DNA of 64,000 nucleotides from Saccharothrix australiensis (GTDB lineage Bacteria; Actinomycetota; Actinomycetes; Mycobacteriales; Pseudonocardiaceae): assembly GCF_003634935.1 (NCBI RefSeq), contig NZ_RBXO01000001.1, forward strand, positions 7,341,501 to 7,405,500, read 5' to 3'. Position 1 is the stretch's first letter, and every line of letters starts with the position of its first letter. The position numbers were made by a program, and so were the translations under genes. Below the pieces are notes generated by a model. It was not told the origin of the DNA. It ran no database searches and was given only the letters and a program-made list of their open reading frames with translations. Below, in pieces: positions 33,723 through 41,856 of the stretch.

Positions 33723-34405
33723 GCGCGCGGGAGGAGCGGATCGCCGCCGCCGACCGGCTGACCGAGGTGCTGTCGCGGGTCACCGGCACGGCCACGCACC
33801 ACACCGGGCTGGTGACCGTGACGGCGACGGCGGTGGGCGCGCTGACCTCCGTGCGGCTGCACCCGTCGGCGCTCGCGCACGGCCCGGACGCGGTGGGCGG
33901 GCTGGTCGCCGAGACCGCCCGGCTGGCCACCGACGCCGCCGTGCAGACGAGCTACAACGAGGTGGCCAAGGGCCTGGGCGACAGCGTGGCGATGGCCATC
34001 GAGGACTTCGCCGGGCCGCCGCCGTACCGGCAGGGGTCGGTCGGCGGGCGCCCCGGCACCGCACCGGACCAGGCCGGTCCGGCGGGGCACCCCGGTCCGG
34101 CGGGGCGGTCGACCGCGCCGGGGCGGCCGTTCCCGCCTGGCGGCGCGGCGGGCCGGCCGTTCGCGCCGGGCCGACCGACCGCGCCGGGGCAGCCGTTCCC
34201 GCCCGGCGCCGGGCAGCCGTTCCCGCCCGGCGGTCCGGCGGTGCGACCGCCCGTGACCGGTGGCGCGCCGGGGCACCGCCCGCCGCCCGCGACCGCCCGC
34301 CCGTGGTCGGCGCAGCCGCCGCAAGCCCCGCAGCGCGCCCGCCCGCCGGTCGACGACGATGACGACGACTACTTCGCGGACCCTTTCCGTGGTCAACGGC
34401 GGTAG
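33719..34405 (+). CDS. YbaB/EbfC-family protein with Pro/Gly-rich tail
   Basis: 228 residues. The first ~100 are a second YbaB domain (REERIAAADRLTEVLSRVTGTATHHTGLVTVTATAVGALTSVRLHPSALAHG). The rest is a disordered tail rich in Pro, Gly and Ala with RPFPPGG/QPFPPGG repeats, ending in an acidic patch DDDDDDYFADPF. Coupled to the preceding YbaB gene by a 4-bp overlap; the two may heterodimerise. The same plan (YbaB, Pro/Gln-rich, acidic tail) recurs at 46117-46680. Confidence 0.83.
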   Translation: MSAREERIAAADRLTEVLSRVTGTATHHTGLVTVTATAVGALTSVRLHPSALAHGPDAVGGLVAETARLATDAAVQTSYNEVAKGLGDSVAMAIEDFAGPPPYRQGSVGGRPGTAPDQAGPAGHPGPAGRSTAPGRPFPPGGAAGRPFAPGRPTAPGQPFPPGAGQPFPPGGPAVRPPVTGGAPGHRPPPATARPWSAQPPQAPQRARPPVDDDDDDYFADPFRGQRR

Positions 34406-34470
34406 CCGGAGATCCACCCCGTAGTCTTCCCCCAGCATCGCAAAGGGGCATGGCGTGACCGGGAGGTCGG

Positions 34471-35688
34471 ATGGCACAGGACATCGTCCCGATCGAGCTG
34501 GGGCTCACCCAGGGTGATGTCGTCACCCTGTGGGCCCCGCGCTGGCGGGAAGAGGGCGAGGAGTGGGAGGCATTCCTCGGCCACGAGGAGGACCTGTACG
34601 CCTTCCCGGACGCCGCGCACCTCGCGGCGTTCGTGCGCAAGGCCGAGGAGCACGACCTGACCGACCACCCCGCGTGGCACGTCGTGCCGGGGCTGTCCGT
34701 CGGCGAGCTGTCCCCGGACGACAACCACCAGTTCGACCTGGTTGGCGTGCCGGAGCTGGTCGCCGAGGAGCCCGACACCTGGGTCATCGGCGAACTCGCC
34801 GACGTGGTGTCGATCGTGCGCTCGCTGGCCGACGTGTGCGACCTGGAGAAGGTGCACGAGGTGCTGGACTCGGCGGAGGGCTTCGCCCTGCTGCCGCAGG
34901 GCACGCTGCCGTTCACCGGGCGCGAGGGCCAGGCGCTGTGGACCGAGATCGCCCAGGTCGTCGCCGACAAGTGGGACGACGTGCTGGACGCGATCGACGA
35001 GGTCGTCACCACGCCGGACGTGGACGAGGCGGCGCTGGAGGTCGCGCGCGAGGAGCTGGCCGCCTTCGAGAGCGAGACCGCGGCGGCCTCCGCCGACGAC
35101 GAGGCCGAGGACGCGGACGACGAGGACGGCGCGGAGCCGGCCGGCTTCTGGGCCGAGGTCGGCATCGACCCCATCAAGATCATCACGGGCGCGGGCGAGT
35201 ACTACACGCTGCGCTGCTACCTGGACGACCAGCCGCTGTTCCTGGGCCGCAAGGGCCGGATCGACGTGTTCGGCTCGCCGCGCGCGCTGTCCCGGTTCAT
35301 CGTGGAGGCCGACGACAACGACCTCGCCGAGGTGGCCACCTGGGGCGAGCTGGTGGTCAAGGCGACCGGCGGCGACCTGGAGGTCGAGGTCGACCCGGAC
35401 AACGTCTACGTGCTCACCGGCCTGGACGAGGACATCGCCGACGGGCCCGACGCCGTCGACCCGGCGCAGCTCGACCTCGCGGTGGAGCTGCTGGAGGACG
35501 CCGGCGAGTGGGCGGGCGACGACGCGGTGAAGGTCGCGCTCGACCAGTCCGAGTCGCTGGGCTGGCTGGTGTCCTACGTGCTGAAGCCGAACCCGACGCG
35601 GCTCGCGCCCAGCGCGCCGTTCGACGCCGAGGTGGCGGCGTGGCGGACGCTGGTCGCGGCGTTCGAGGACCGGCTGAAGGTCCACTAG
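34471..35688 (+). CDS. Acidic protein with internal duplication, function unknown
   Basis: 405 residues, strongly acidic, with GGGAGG upstream of ATG 34471. Two copies of a ~65-residue domain are visible. The first is around 5-75 (TQGDVVTLWAPRW..., AFLGHEEDLYAFPDAAHLAAFVRKAEEHDLTDHPAW). The second is around 230-300 (AGEYYTLRCYLDDQPLFLGRKGRIDVFGSPRALSRFIVEADDNDLAEVATW). A Glu/Asp-rich linker (ADDEAEDADDEDGAE) separates them. Homologues in actinomycetes are often called primosomal or satellite proteins without evidence. No catalytic motif, signal or membrane segment. Confidence 0.85.
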   Translation: MAQDIVPIELGLTQGDVVTLWAPRWREEGEEWEAFLGHEEDLYAFPDAAHLAAFVRKAEEHDLTDHPAWHVVPGLSVGELSPDDNHQFDLVGVPELVAEEPDTWVIGELADVVSIVRSLADVCDLEKVHEVLDSAEGFALLPQGTLPFTGREGQALWTEIAQVVADKWDDVLDAIDEVVTTPDVDEAALEVAREELAAFESETAAASADDEAEDADDEDGAEPAGFWAEVGIDPIKIITGAGEYYTLRCYLDDQPLFLGRKGRIDVFGSPRALSRFIVEADDNDLAEVATWGELVVKATGGDLEVEVDPDNVYVLTGLDEDIADGPDAVDPAQLDLAVELLEDAGEWAGDDAVKVALDQSESLGWLVSYVLKPNPTRLAPSAPFDAEVAAWRTLVAAFEDRLKVH

Positions 35689-35698
35689 CGCCGACGCC

Positions 35699-35734
35699 GA
35701 AGGGGGCGTCCCGGTCCGCCGGGGCGCCCCCTTC
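35699..35734. terminator. Bidirectional terminator
   Basis: GAAGGGGGCG (35699-35708) pairs perfectly with CGCCCCCTTC (35725-35734). It lies between the convergent acidic-protein and adenosine deaminase genes. Confidence 0.85.
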
Positions 35735-35748
35735 CGCCGTGCCGCGGC

Positions 35749-36813
35749 CTACTCGGCGAGCGCGGCGTAACCCGGCTCGACGACGTCCCGGATCAGGGCG
35801 CGGCGCTCGTCCAGCGGCAGGAACGCGGCCTTGGCGGCGTTCACCGTGAAGCGGCGCAGGTCGTCCCAGCCGAACCCGAACCGCTCGACCACGGTCGCGA
35901 ACTCGCCGGACATGGAGCAGTCGCTCATCAGCCGGTTGTCGGTGTTCACCGTGACCCGGAAGCCGAGCGCGTCCAGGCGCTTGATCGGGTGCTCGGCGAG
36001 CGAGGCGACCGCGCCGGTCTGCACGTTGGAGGTCGGGCACATCTCCAGCGCGATCCGCCGGTCCCGCACGTACGCGGCGAGGTGGCCGACCTTGTCGCCC
36101 TCGATGTCCTCGGTGAGGCGCACGCCGTGGCCCAGCCGCTCCGCGCCGCAGAACTGCACCGCGCGCCAGATCGACTCGGCGCCGTCCGCCTCGCCCGCGT
36201 GGATGGTGAAGTGGGCGTTCTGCTGCCGCAGGTACTCGAACGCGGGCAGCTCGCGGGTCGCCGGGAAGCCCAGCTCCGGACCGGCGATGTCGAACCCGAC
36301 CACGCCCGCGTCCCGGTAGCGGACCACCAGGTCGGCGATGCGCTGCCAGCCGTCGTTCTGGCGCATCGCGCACAGCAGCGTGCCGACCTTGATCCGGTTG
36401 CCCGCGGCGGCCTCGCCCTGGCGGAAGCCCTCCTGCACGGCCTCGACGGCCTGCTCCAGGGTCAGGCCCCGCTCGGTGAACAGCTCCGGCGCGTACCGGA
36501 CCTCCGCGTACACGACGCCGTCCGCCGCGAGGTCCTGCGCGGCCTCCGACGCGACGCGGACGAGCGCGGCCTCGTCCTGCATGACACCGCAGGTGTGCGC
36601 GAAACCCTCCAGGTAGCGCACCAGCGAGCCCGAGTTGGCGTTGTCGCGGAACCAGTTGCCCAGCGCGACCGGGTCGGTGGTGGGCAGGCCCTGGTGGCCG
36701 CAGGCTTCGGCGAGTTCGATCACCGTCTGGGGGCGGAGTCCACCGTCGAGGTGGTCGTGCAGCAGCACCTTCGGCGCGCTGCGGATGGCCTCCGGGGAGA
36801 GCGGGGTAGGCAT
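35749..36813 (-). CDS. add: Adenosine deaminase
   Basis: 354 residues from ATG 36813. Converts (deoxy)adenosine to (deoxy)inosine, the substrate for PNP. Zinc and catalytic motifs are present: HDHLDGG (first two His ligands), HAGEADG (His plus catalytic Glu region), LGHGVRL, SNVQTG, and the Asp of VTVNTDNRLMS. Start choice: a TACGGT -10 box lies 7 nt upstream of the ATG, indicating a leaderless transcript; the frame upstream is not family-like. Single gene, but functionally part of the salvage set at 38868-45719. Confidence 0.96.
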   Translation of the reverse strand: MPTPLSPEAIRSAPKVLLHDHLDGGLRPQTVIELAEACGHQGLPTTDPVALGNWFRDNANSGSLVRYLEGFAHTCGVMQDEAALVRVASEAAQDLAADGVVYAEVRYAPELFTERGLTLEQAVEAVQEGFRQGEAAAGNRIKVGTLLCAMRQNDGWQRIADLVVRYRDAGVVGFDIAGPELGFPATRELPAFEYLRQQNAHFTIHAGEADGAESIWRAVQFCGAERLGHGVRLTEDIEGDKVGHLAAYVRDRRIALEMCPTSNVQTGAVASLAEHPIKRLDALGFRVTVNTDNRLMSDCSMSGEFATVVERFGFGWDDLRRFTVNAAKAAFLPLDERRALIRDVVEPGYAALAE

Positions 36814-37186
36814 GGCCTTCACCGTATACCGGCGACACGCCGGGTCAGGTCCGCAAGTGGATGATCTTGCGGGGTAAGGTCCTCGCGGAGGCGTCCCACG
36901 CATCGGAGTACACCCGGTCGGATGGGCCGGGTGCCGTTGTCCACTCGTGATGCGCGACTTTCCGCTACCGCCCACCCCGCAGCCATCACCCGCCCGGCGG
37001 ATGGTCACCCGGAGCATTCGGGGGTGTCCTCGCCGTTACGTTCGAGTAGGGTCGTTCGGTGTGACCTGAACGGAGTAGAGGCGGGCTCAGGACGGGCGCG
37101 GTGCGCCGGGGGGTGGTACGGGCCCGGCCCCCGACGGGATTAGGCTGCCGGAGGTCTCCCCTCCCCTGGACGAAGGCACTCAAGCC
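36814..37186. other. Divergent intergenic region
   Basis: 373 bp between add and the coiled-coil gene. On the minus strand 36826-36821 is TACGGT, the leaderless -10 box of add. On the plus strand TAAGGT (36875), TAGGGT (37047) and TAGGCT (37141) are possible -10 boxes for the coiled-coil gene; I could not choose between them. No gene or strong palindrome was seen. Confidence 0.5.
36821..36826 (-). promoter_or_regulatory. -10 box of leaderless add promoter
   Basis: TACGGT on the minus strand is followed by 7 nt and the add ATG at 36813. Confidence 0.6.
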
Positions 37187-38485
37187 GTGAACGAGAACAA
37201 CAACTCCACGATGTCCTTCGATCGGATGCGCAACATGCTGACGCGCGCCGCGGAGATCCGTGAGAGCGAACAGCAGCAGATCTTCGATGCACTGGACGAG
37301 ATCCACGCGCGGATGTCCCCGCTGGAGTCGCTGGGTTCCGTTCGCAAGCGTTTGTCCGAGCTGCCCGACCGGACCGAGGTCGGCGCGCTGGCCGAGCGGC
37401 TGGAAGAGGCGCTGACCCGACTGGAGGCGCAGGACACCGCGGTCCAGGGCATCGGCCGCGCGGTCGACGGCCTGGTCGACCGGCTCGCCACGCCGTTCGC
37501 GCAGCTCGACGGCAGGCTGGACGGCGTCGCCGGCCGGTTCGAGGGCGTGGCCGGGCGGATGGACGGGCTGGAGGACAAGCTCTCCCACATCCACAAGCGG
37601 CTGGACGACCTCGAACTGCACCTGGACAAGCAGGACGGCAAGGTCGACGCCGTGCCCGCCGCGGTGACCGCGCCGCTGCGGGAGCGCATCGAGGCGCTGG
37701 AGGCCGCCCTGCGCGGTCGCCTCGACGAGGTGGACGAGGGCGTGCACGAGCACCTCGACGGCACCCGCGAGGCGTTGCAGCGGACCGTGTCCGACTCGGC
37801 CTCGGCGCTGCACGGCCGCCTGGACGAGACCCGCGACAACCTCACCGCCACGCGCGAGGCGCTGTCCGCGTCGCTGGACGACACCCGCGAGAAGCTGGCC
37901 GGCTCGCTCGCCGAGACCCGCGCCGCCCTGGCCGGCTCGCTGGACAGCGCCCGCGACTCGCTGCACGCGGCCCTGGACGACACCCGCGGCACCGTGACCG
38001 GCAAGCTGGACGAGACCCGCGAGGCGCTGCACGCGGCCCTCGACGAGACCCGCGACCAGGTCGACGCGACGGACCGCCTGGAGGCGCTGGCGCAGCGCCT
38101 GGAGCAGGTCACCTCCCGCCTGGACACCATGACGACCCGGCTGGACGCGGTGGAGGACGACTTCGCCGCCCGCCTCGGCGACCTCACCGGCGTCGTGGAG
38201 CAGGGCATCGCGAAGGTGGAGGGCACGCTGGCCTCCCGGCCGGACGCCGACGCGCTGGCGTCCGTGGTGCGCAAGAGCAACCAGGAGTCCGAGCTGCGCA
38301 TCGGCGGCCAGCTGGACGAGGCGATGGCGACGTTCGCGGAGCTGATCCTCGGCGGCGGCTCGCCCACGCCTCCCCCGCCGCCCACCGCGCTGCCGCGCCC
38401 GCAGCGGCGCACGCGGAAGAACGGGCCGAAGGCGAACGACAACCGGAACGTGGACGACGACGACCTGGCCGCCGAAGGCGCCTGA
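37187..38485 (+). CDS. Long coiled-coil protein with 11-residue (apolipoprotein-like) repeats
   Basis: 432 residues from GTG 37187. Most of the chain is a continuous amphipathic coiled coil. Residues ~195-290 are a run of 11-mer-type repeats built on LDETREALHAALDETRD and close variants, the pattern of apolipoprotein A/perilipin-like or nucleoid/cell-pole scaffold helices. The head is Asn-rich (MNENNNS) and the C-terminus has a Pro run then a basic and an acidic patch (RTRKNGPKANDNRNVDDDDLA). No signal or membrane segment. It likely binds membrane surface or DNA, or acts as a spacer; function not known. Confidence 0.85.
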   Translation: MNENNNSTMSFDRMRNMLTRAAEIRESEQQQIFDALDEIHARMSPLESLGSVRKRLSELPDRTEVGALAERLEEALTRLEAQDTAVQGIGRAVDGLVDRLATPFAQLDGRLDGVAGRFEGVAGRMDGLEDKLSHIHKRLDDLELHLDKQDGKVDAVPAAVTAPLRERIEALEAALRGRLDEVDEGVHEHLDGTREALQRTVSDSASALHGRLDETRDNLTATREALSASLDDTREKLAGSLAETRAALAGSLDSARDSLHAALDDTRGTVTGKLDETREALHAALDETRDQVDATDRLEALAQRLEQVTSRLDTMTTRLDAVEDDFAARLGDLTGVVEQGIAKVEGTLASRPDADALASVVRKSNQESELRIGGQLDEAMATFAELILGGGSPTPPPPPTALPRPQRRTRKNGPKANDNRNVDDDDLAAEGA

Positions 38486-38499
38486 CCGAGGTCCCACCG

Positions 38500-38529
38500 G
38501 CCCGGCTCCCTCGCGGGGGCCGGGCTTTT
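38500..38529 (+). terminator. Rho-independent terminator after the coiled-coil gene
   Basis: GCCCGGC (38500-38506) pairs with GCCGGGC (38519-38525), followed directly by TTTT (38526-38529). Confidence 0.85.
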
Positions 38530-38538
38530 CGCTGCCGC

Positions 38539-38643
38539 GACCACGCCGCACGGGGTGCGAGCGGGGACCGGCGGGGACCGCACCTCGCGCACCGACCACG
38601 CCGCACGGGTGCGGAGCGGCGCCCGGCGGGGACCGCACCTCGC
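38539..38643 (+). repeat. Two ~50-bp direct repeats
   Basis: 38539-38588 and 38594-38643 (period 55 bp) share GACCACGCCGCACGGG at the start and CGGCGGGGACCGCACCTCGC at the end, with a handful of differences between. They occupy the spacer between the terminator and the deoA end. Confidence 0.8.
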
Positions 38644-38681
38644 GGGACGGCGCTTCGGGATCACGAACGGACTTCGGCCGC

Positions 38682-38862
38682 TCAGAACGGCAGCACGCGC
38701 GGGTTGGGCGCCCGCGCGGTGCGCCGCGAAGGCAGGCGCCACCCGGACGTCCTGCCCCGTCAACGGGTTGCGCACCAGGGGCAGGTCCGGGCCGGGCGCG
38801 GCCGTTCCACCGCTTCCGACCTGTTCCAGGCGGTTCGGCTCAGCCGCGGCCGGCGTCGATGC
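38682..38862 (-). pseudogene. Possible frameshifted gene remnant downstream of deoA
   Basis: On the minus strand one frame reads ...PDLPLVRNPLTGQDV. Shifting by one base continues as TSGWRLPSRRTARAPNPRVLPF and a stop at 38682. Neither frame alone has a start codon plus a natural end. The combined reading looks like the C-terminus of a real protein, but I cannot name the family. It may be only chance in GC-rich spacer sequence. Confidence 0.3.
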
Positions 38863-38867
38863 GGTGG

Positions 38868-40142
38868 TCAGCCGCGGACGACGTCGATCACCAGCGGCGA
38901 CCGGGCCGGCGCGGTGCCCCCGATCGCCCACGCGCCGTCCAGCGCGGCCAGCGCGCCGGCGACCGCGTCGGGGGTGTCGGTGCGCAGCTCCAGCAGCGGC
39001 TGCCCCCGGACGACCTCGTCGCCCGGCTTGGCCAGGCACAGCACGCCCGCCCCGGCCTGCACCGGGTCCTCCTTGCGCGCCCGCCCCGCGCCCAGCCGCC
39101 ACGCGGCCACGCCCACGGCGTAGGCGTCCAGCGCGGTGAGCACGCCGTCCTCCTCCGCCACCACGACGTGCCGGTGCGCGCCGACCGGCAGCGGCGCGTC
39201 CGGGTCGCCGCCCTGGGCCCGGATCATGCGCGCCCACGTCTCGTACGCCGCGCCGCTCGCGAGCACGGCCGCCGGGTCGGCCTCGAGGCCCGCCCGGTCC
39301 AGCATCTCCGCCGCCAGCGCCACGGTCAGCTCCACCACGTCCGCCGGGCCGCCGCCGCGCAGCACGTCGACGGACTCGGCGACCTCCACCGCGTTGCCGA
39401 CCGCCCGGCCCAGCGGCACGGACATGTCGGTCAGCAGGGCGGACACCGCCAGGCCGTGGTCCGCGCCGATCGACACCAGGGCGCGGGCCAGCTCCCGCGC
39501 CCGGTCCTCGGTCTTCATGAACGCGCCGGACCCGACCTTGACGTCCAGCACCAGGGCCGCCGCGCCCTCGGCGACCTTCTTCGACATGATCGAACTCGCG
39601 ATCAGCGGTATCGACTCGACGGTCCCGGTCACGTCCCGCAGCGCGTAGAGCTTGCGGTCCGCCGGCGCCAGGCCCTCGGTCGCCGCGCACACCACCGCGC
39701 CGACGTCGCGCAGCTGCGCGGTGATCTCGTCCACCGACAGCCGCGCCCGCCAGCCGGGGATGGACTCCAGCTTGTCCAGCGTGCCGCCGGTGTGCCCGAG
39801 GCCGCGCCCGGAGAGCTGCGGCACGGCCGCGCCGCACGCCGCCACCAGGGGCGCGAGCGGCAGGGTGATCTTGTCGCCCACCCCGCCCGTGGAGTGCTTG
39901 TCCACGGTGGGGCGGCCGACGTCCAGCGACAGGGTCTCCCCGGAGCGGACCATCGCGCGCGTCCAGCGGGCCGTCTCGGCGTCGTCCATGCCGTTGAGGA
40001 AGATCGCCATCGCGAGCGCCGCCATCTGCTCGTCGGCGACGTCGCCCCTGGTGTAGGCGTCGACCACCCAGTCGATCCGGTCGTCGGACAGCCGGTGGCC
40101 GTCCCGCTTGGCCCGGATCACGTCCACGGCGGTGTGGGTCAC
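38868..40142 (-). CDS. deoA: Thymidine (pyrimidine-nucleoside) phosphorylase
   Basis: 424 residues from GTG 40142, which overlaps the cdd stop as GTGA. Splits thymidine or deoxyuridine to base and deoxyribose-1-phosphate. Signature motifs: VDKHSTGGVGDKITL (phosphate loop), SGRGLGHTGGTLDKLESIPG (family signature), and VKVGSGAFMKT. It is the last gene of the nucleoside uptake operon running from bmpA. Confidence 0.96.
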   Translation of the reverse strand: MTHTAVDVIRAKRDGHRLSDDRIDWVVDAYTRGDVADEQMAALAMAIFLNGMDDAETARWTRAMVRSGETLSLDVGRPTVDKHSTGGVGDKITLPLAPLVAACGAAVPQLSGRGLGHTGGTLDKLESIPGWRARLSVDEITAQLRDVGAVVCAATEGLAPADRKLYALRDVTGTVESIPLIASSIMSKKVAEGAAALVLDVKVGSGAFMKTEDRARELARALVSIGADHGLAVSALLTDMSVPLGRAVGNAVEVAESVDVLRGGGPADVVELTVALAAEMLDRAGLEADPAAVLASGAAYETWARMIRAQGGDPDAPLPVGAHRHVVVAEEDGVLTALDAYAVGVAAWRLGAGRARKEDPVQAGAGVLCLAKPGDEVVRGQPLLELRTDTPDAVAGALAALDGAWAIGGTAPARSPLVIDVVRG

Positions 40143-40528
40143 GGCAGGTCCTCCGCTCCGAAGGCGTCGGGCAGCACCCGGCTCATGGGCAGCACGCCCG
40201 ACGGCGTGTCGACCAGGCAGTCCGGCCCGCCGAACTCGTACAGCACCTGGCGGCAGCGCCCGCACGGCATCAGCAGCTCTCCCCCGCCGCCGCGGCACGC
40301 GACGGCGACGAACCGGCCGCCGCCGGTCAGGCGGAGCTGGCCGGCCATCGTGCACTCGGCGCACAGGCCCACGCCGTACGAGGCGTTCTCGACGTTGCAG
40401 CCGACGACGACCCGGCCGTCGTCGCACACCGCCGCCGCGCCGACCCGGAGGCCGGAGTACGGGCAGTACGCGGACTGGGCGGCCTCGACCGCCCGCGCCC
40501 GCAGCTCGTCCCAGTCGACCTCAACCAC
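40139..40528 (-). CDS. cdd: Cytidine deaminase
   Basis: 129 residues from GTG 40528, overlapping the preceding permease gene by 8 bp. Tetrameric-type cytidine deaminase turning (deoxy)cytidine into (deoxy)uridine. The zinc site is intact: NVENASYGVGLCAECT (Cys plus proton-shuttling Glu) and MPCGRCRQ (two Cys). FGAEDLP at the C-terminus matches the family end LLPxaFgpedL. It acts between the transporter and deoA. Confidence 0.96.
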   Translation of the reverse strand: MVEVDWDELRARAVEAAQSAYCPYSGLRVGAAAVCDDGRVVVGCNVENASYGVGLCAECTMAGQLRLTGGGRFVAVACRGGGGELLMPCGRCRQVLYEFGGPDCLVDTPSGVLPMSRVLPDAFGAEDLP

Positions 40529-41786
40529 GGCGGTACACCACCCCGTCCGCGGCGGGCGCGCGCAGCCGTTGCGACGCCACCGCGAGCACGATGAGCGTCA
40601 CGAGGTGCGGCGCGTACGTGGTCAGCTCGCTGGGCACCTCGTCGAGGCTGTAGTACACCGCGTACAGGGCAACCGCCGCGACGATCCCGCCGGCCGCCGC
40701 GAACCAGCGCCGGCGCACCAGCTGCCAGACCACGATGACCGCCAGCAGCAGCACCGCGCCGTAGACCAGCGCGAGGAACGTCTTGCCGCCGCTGCGCAAC
40801 TGGAGGCCGTCCGCGTAGCCGAACAGCGCCGCGCCGCCCAGCAGGCCGCCGGGCCGCCAGTTGCCGAAGATCATCGCCGCCAGGCCGATGAACCCGCGGC
40901 CGTTGGTCTGGCCCTCCAGGTAGCCGGGCTGACCGGGGTTGAGCACGAGGGCCGCGCCGCCGATGCCCGCGAGCGCGCCGGACGCGATCACCGCGAGGTA
41001 CTTGTGCCGGTACACGTGCACGCCCAGCGACTCGGCCGCGACCGGGTTCTCGCCGCACGACCGCAGCCGCAGGCCGAACCGCGTCCGCCACAGCACCAGG
41101 TAGCTGCCGACGACCAGCGCGATCGCCAGCATCGTCAGCGGGGACACACCGGTGACCAGGCCGCGCAGGATGCCCGCCACGTCCGACAGCCCCACCCGCT
41201 GCTGCGCCTCCAGCTCGCCCAGCCACTCGGACAGGCCGGGCGCGGAGTAGGTGTCGAACTTCGGCACGGCGGGCGACTCGCGCGGGTTGTGCGAGACCGG
41301 GAAGAAGATCAGCGTGGACAGGTACTTGGTGAGGCCCGCGCCGAGCAGGTTGATCGCCACGCCGGACACGATGTGGTTGACGCCGAAGGACACCGTCGCG
41401 ATCGCGTGCAGCAGGCCGCCCAGCGCGCCGAACGCGGCGGCGGCCAGCAGCGCGGCCCACGGGCCCCACTGGTAGCCCGCCCAGGCGGCGCCCCACGTGC
41501 CCATGATCATCATGCCTTCGAGGCCGATGTTCACGACGCCCGCGCGCTCCGCCCACAGGCCGCCGAGCGCGGCGAGCAGGATCGGCAGCGCCAGCCGCAC
41601 GGCGGTCTGGATGGTGCCGGTGGAGGTCAGCTGCGGTACGTCGGTCAGGTACGACGTGGTCGACAGCAGCACGACCGCGCCCGCCACGCCGAGCACGCCG
41701 ACGAGCCAGCCGGGCACCCGGCGGGCCTTCCGGGGCGGCGGGACGGTGCTGGGTGCCTCCGATGGGTTCATCAGGGAAGTGCTCAT
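40521..41786 (-). CDS. Nucleoside ABC transporter permease (second, NupQ/YufQ-like)
   Basis: 421 residues from ATG 41786. Branched-chain-type ABC permease fold with about 10 membrane segments. GLEGMMIMGTWGAAW and SFGVNHIVSGVAINLLGAGLTKYL match the BmpA-associated nucleoside permeases, as does RSCGENPVAAESLGV, the coupling loop that contacts the ATPase. Forms the channel with the permease encoded 70 bp upstream. The 3' end overlaps cdd. Confidence 0.93.
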   Translation of the reverse strand: MSTSLMNPSEAPSTVPPPRKARRVPGWLVGVLGVAGAVVLLSTTSYLTDVPQLTSTGTIQTAVRLALPILLAALGGLWAERAGVVNIGLEGMMIMGTWGAAWAGYQWGPWAALLAAAAFGALGGLLHAIATVSFGVNHIVSGVAINLLGAGLTKYLSTLIFFPVSHNPRESPAVPKFDTYSAPGLSEWLGELEAQQRVGLSDVAGILRGLVTGVSPLTMLAIALVVGSYLVLWRTRFGLRLRSCGENPVAAESLGVHVYRHKYLAVIASGALAGIGGAALVLNPGQPGYLEGQTNGRGFIGLAAMIFGNWRPGGLLGGAALFGYADGLQLRSGGKTFLALVYGAVLLLAVIVVWQLVRRRWFAAAGGIVAAVALYAVYYSLDEVPSELTTYAPHLVTLIVLAVASQRLRAPAADGVVYRRG

Positions 41787-41856
41787 GATGCCGCCTCGCC
41801 GGCGCCCGCCGGGCGGTCCGCCCCGCGCGCCGTGGTCGTGGGTTCGCCCGGTCCGC

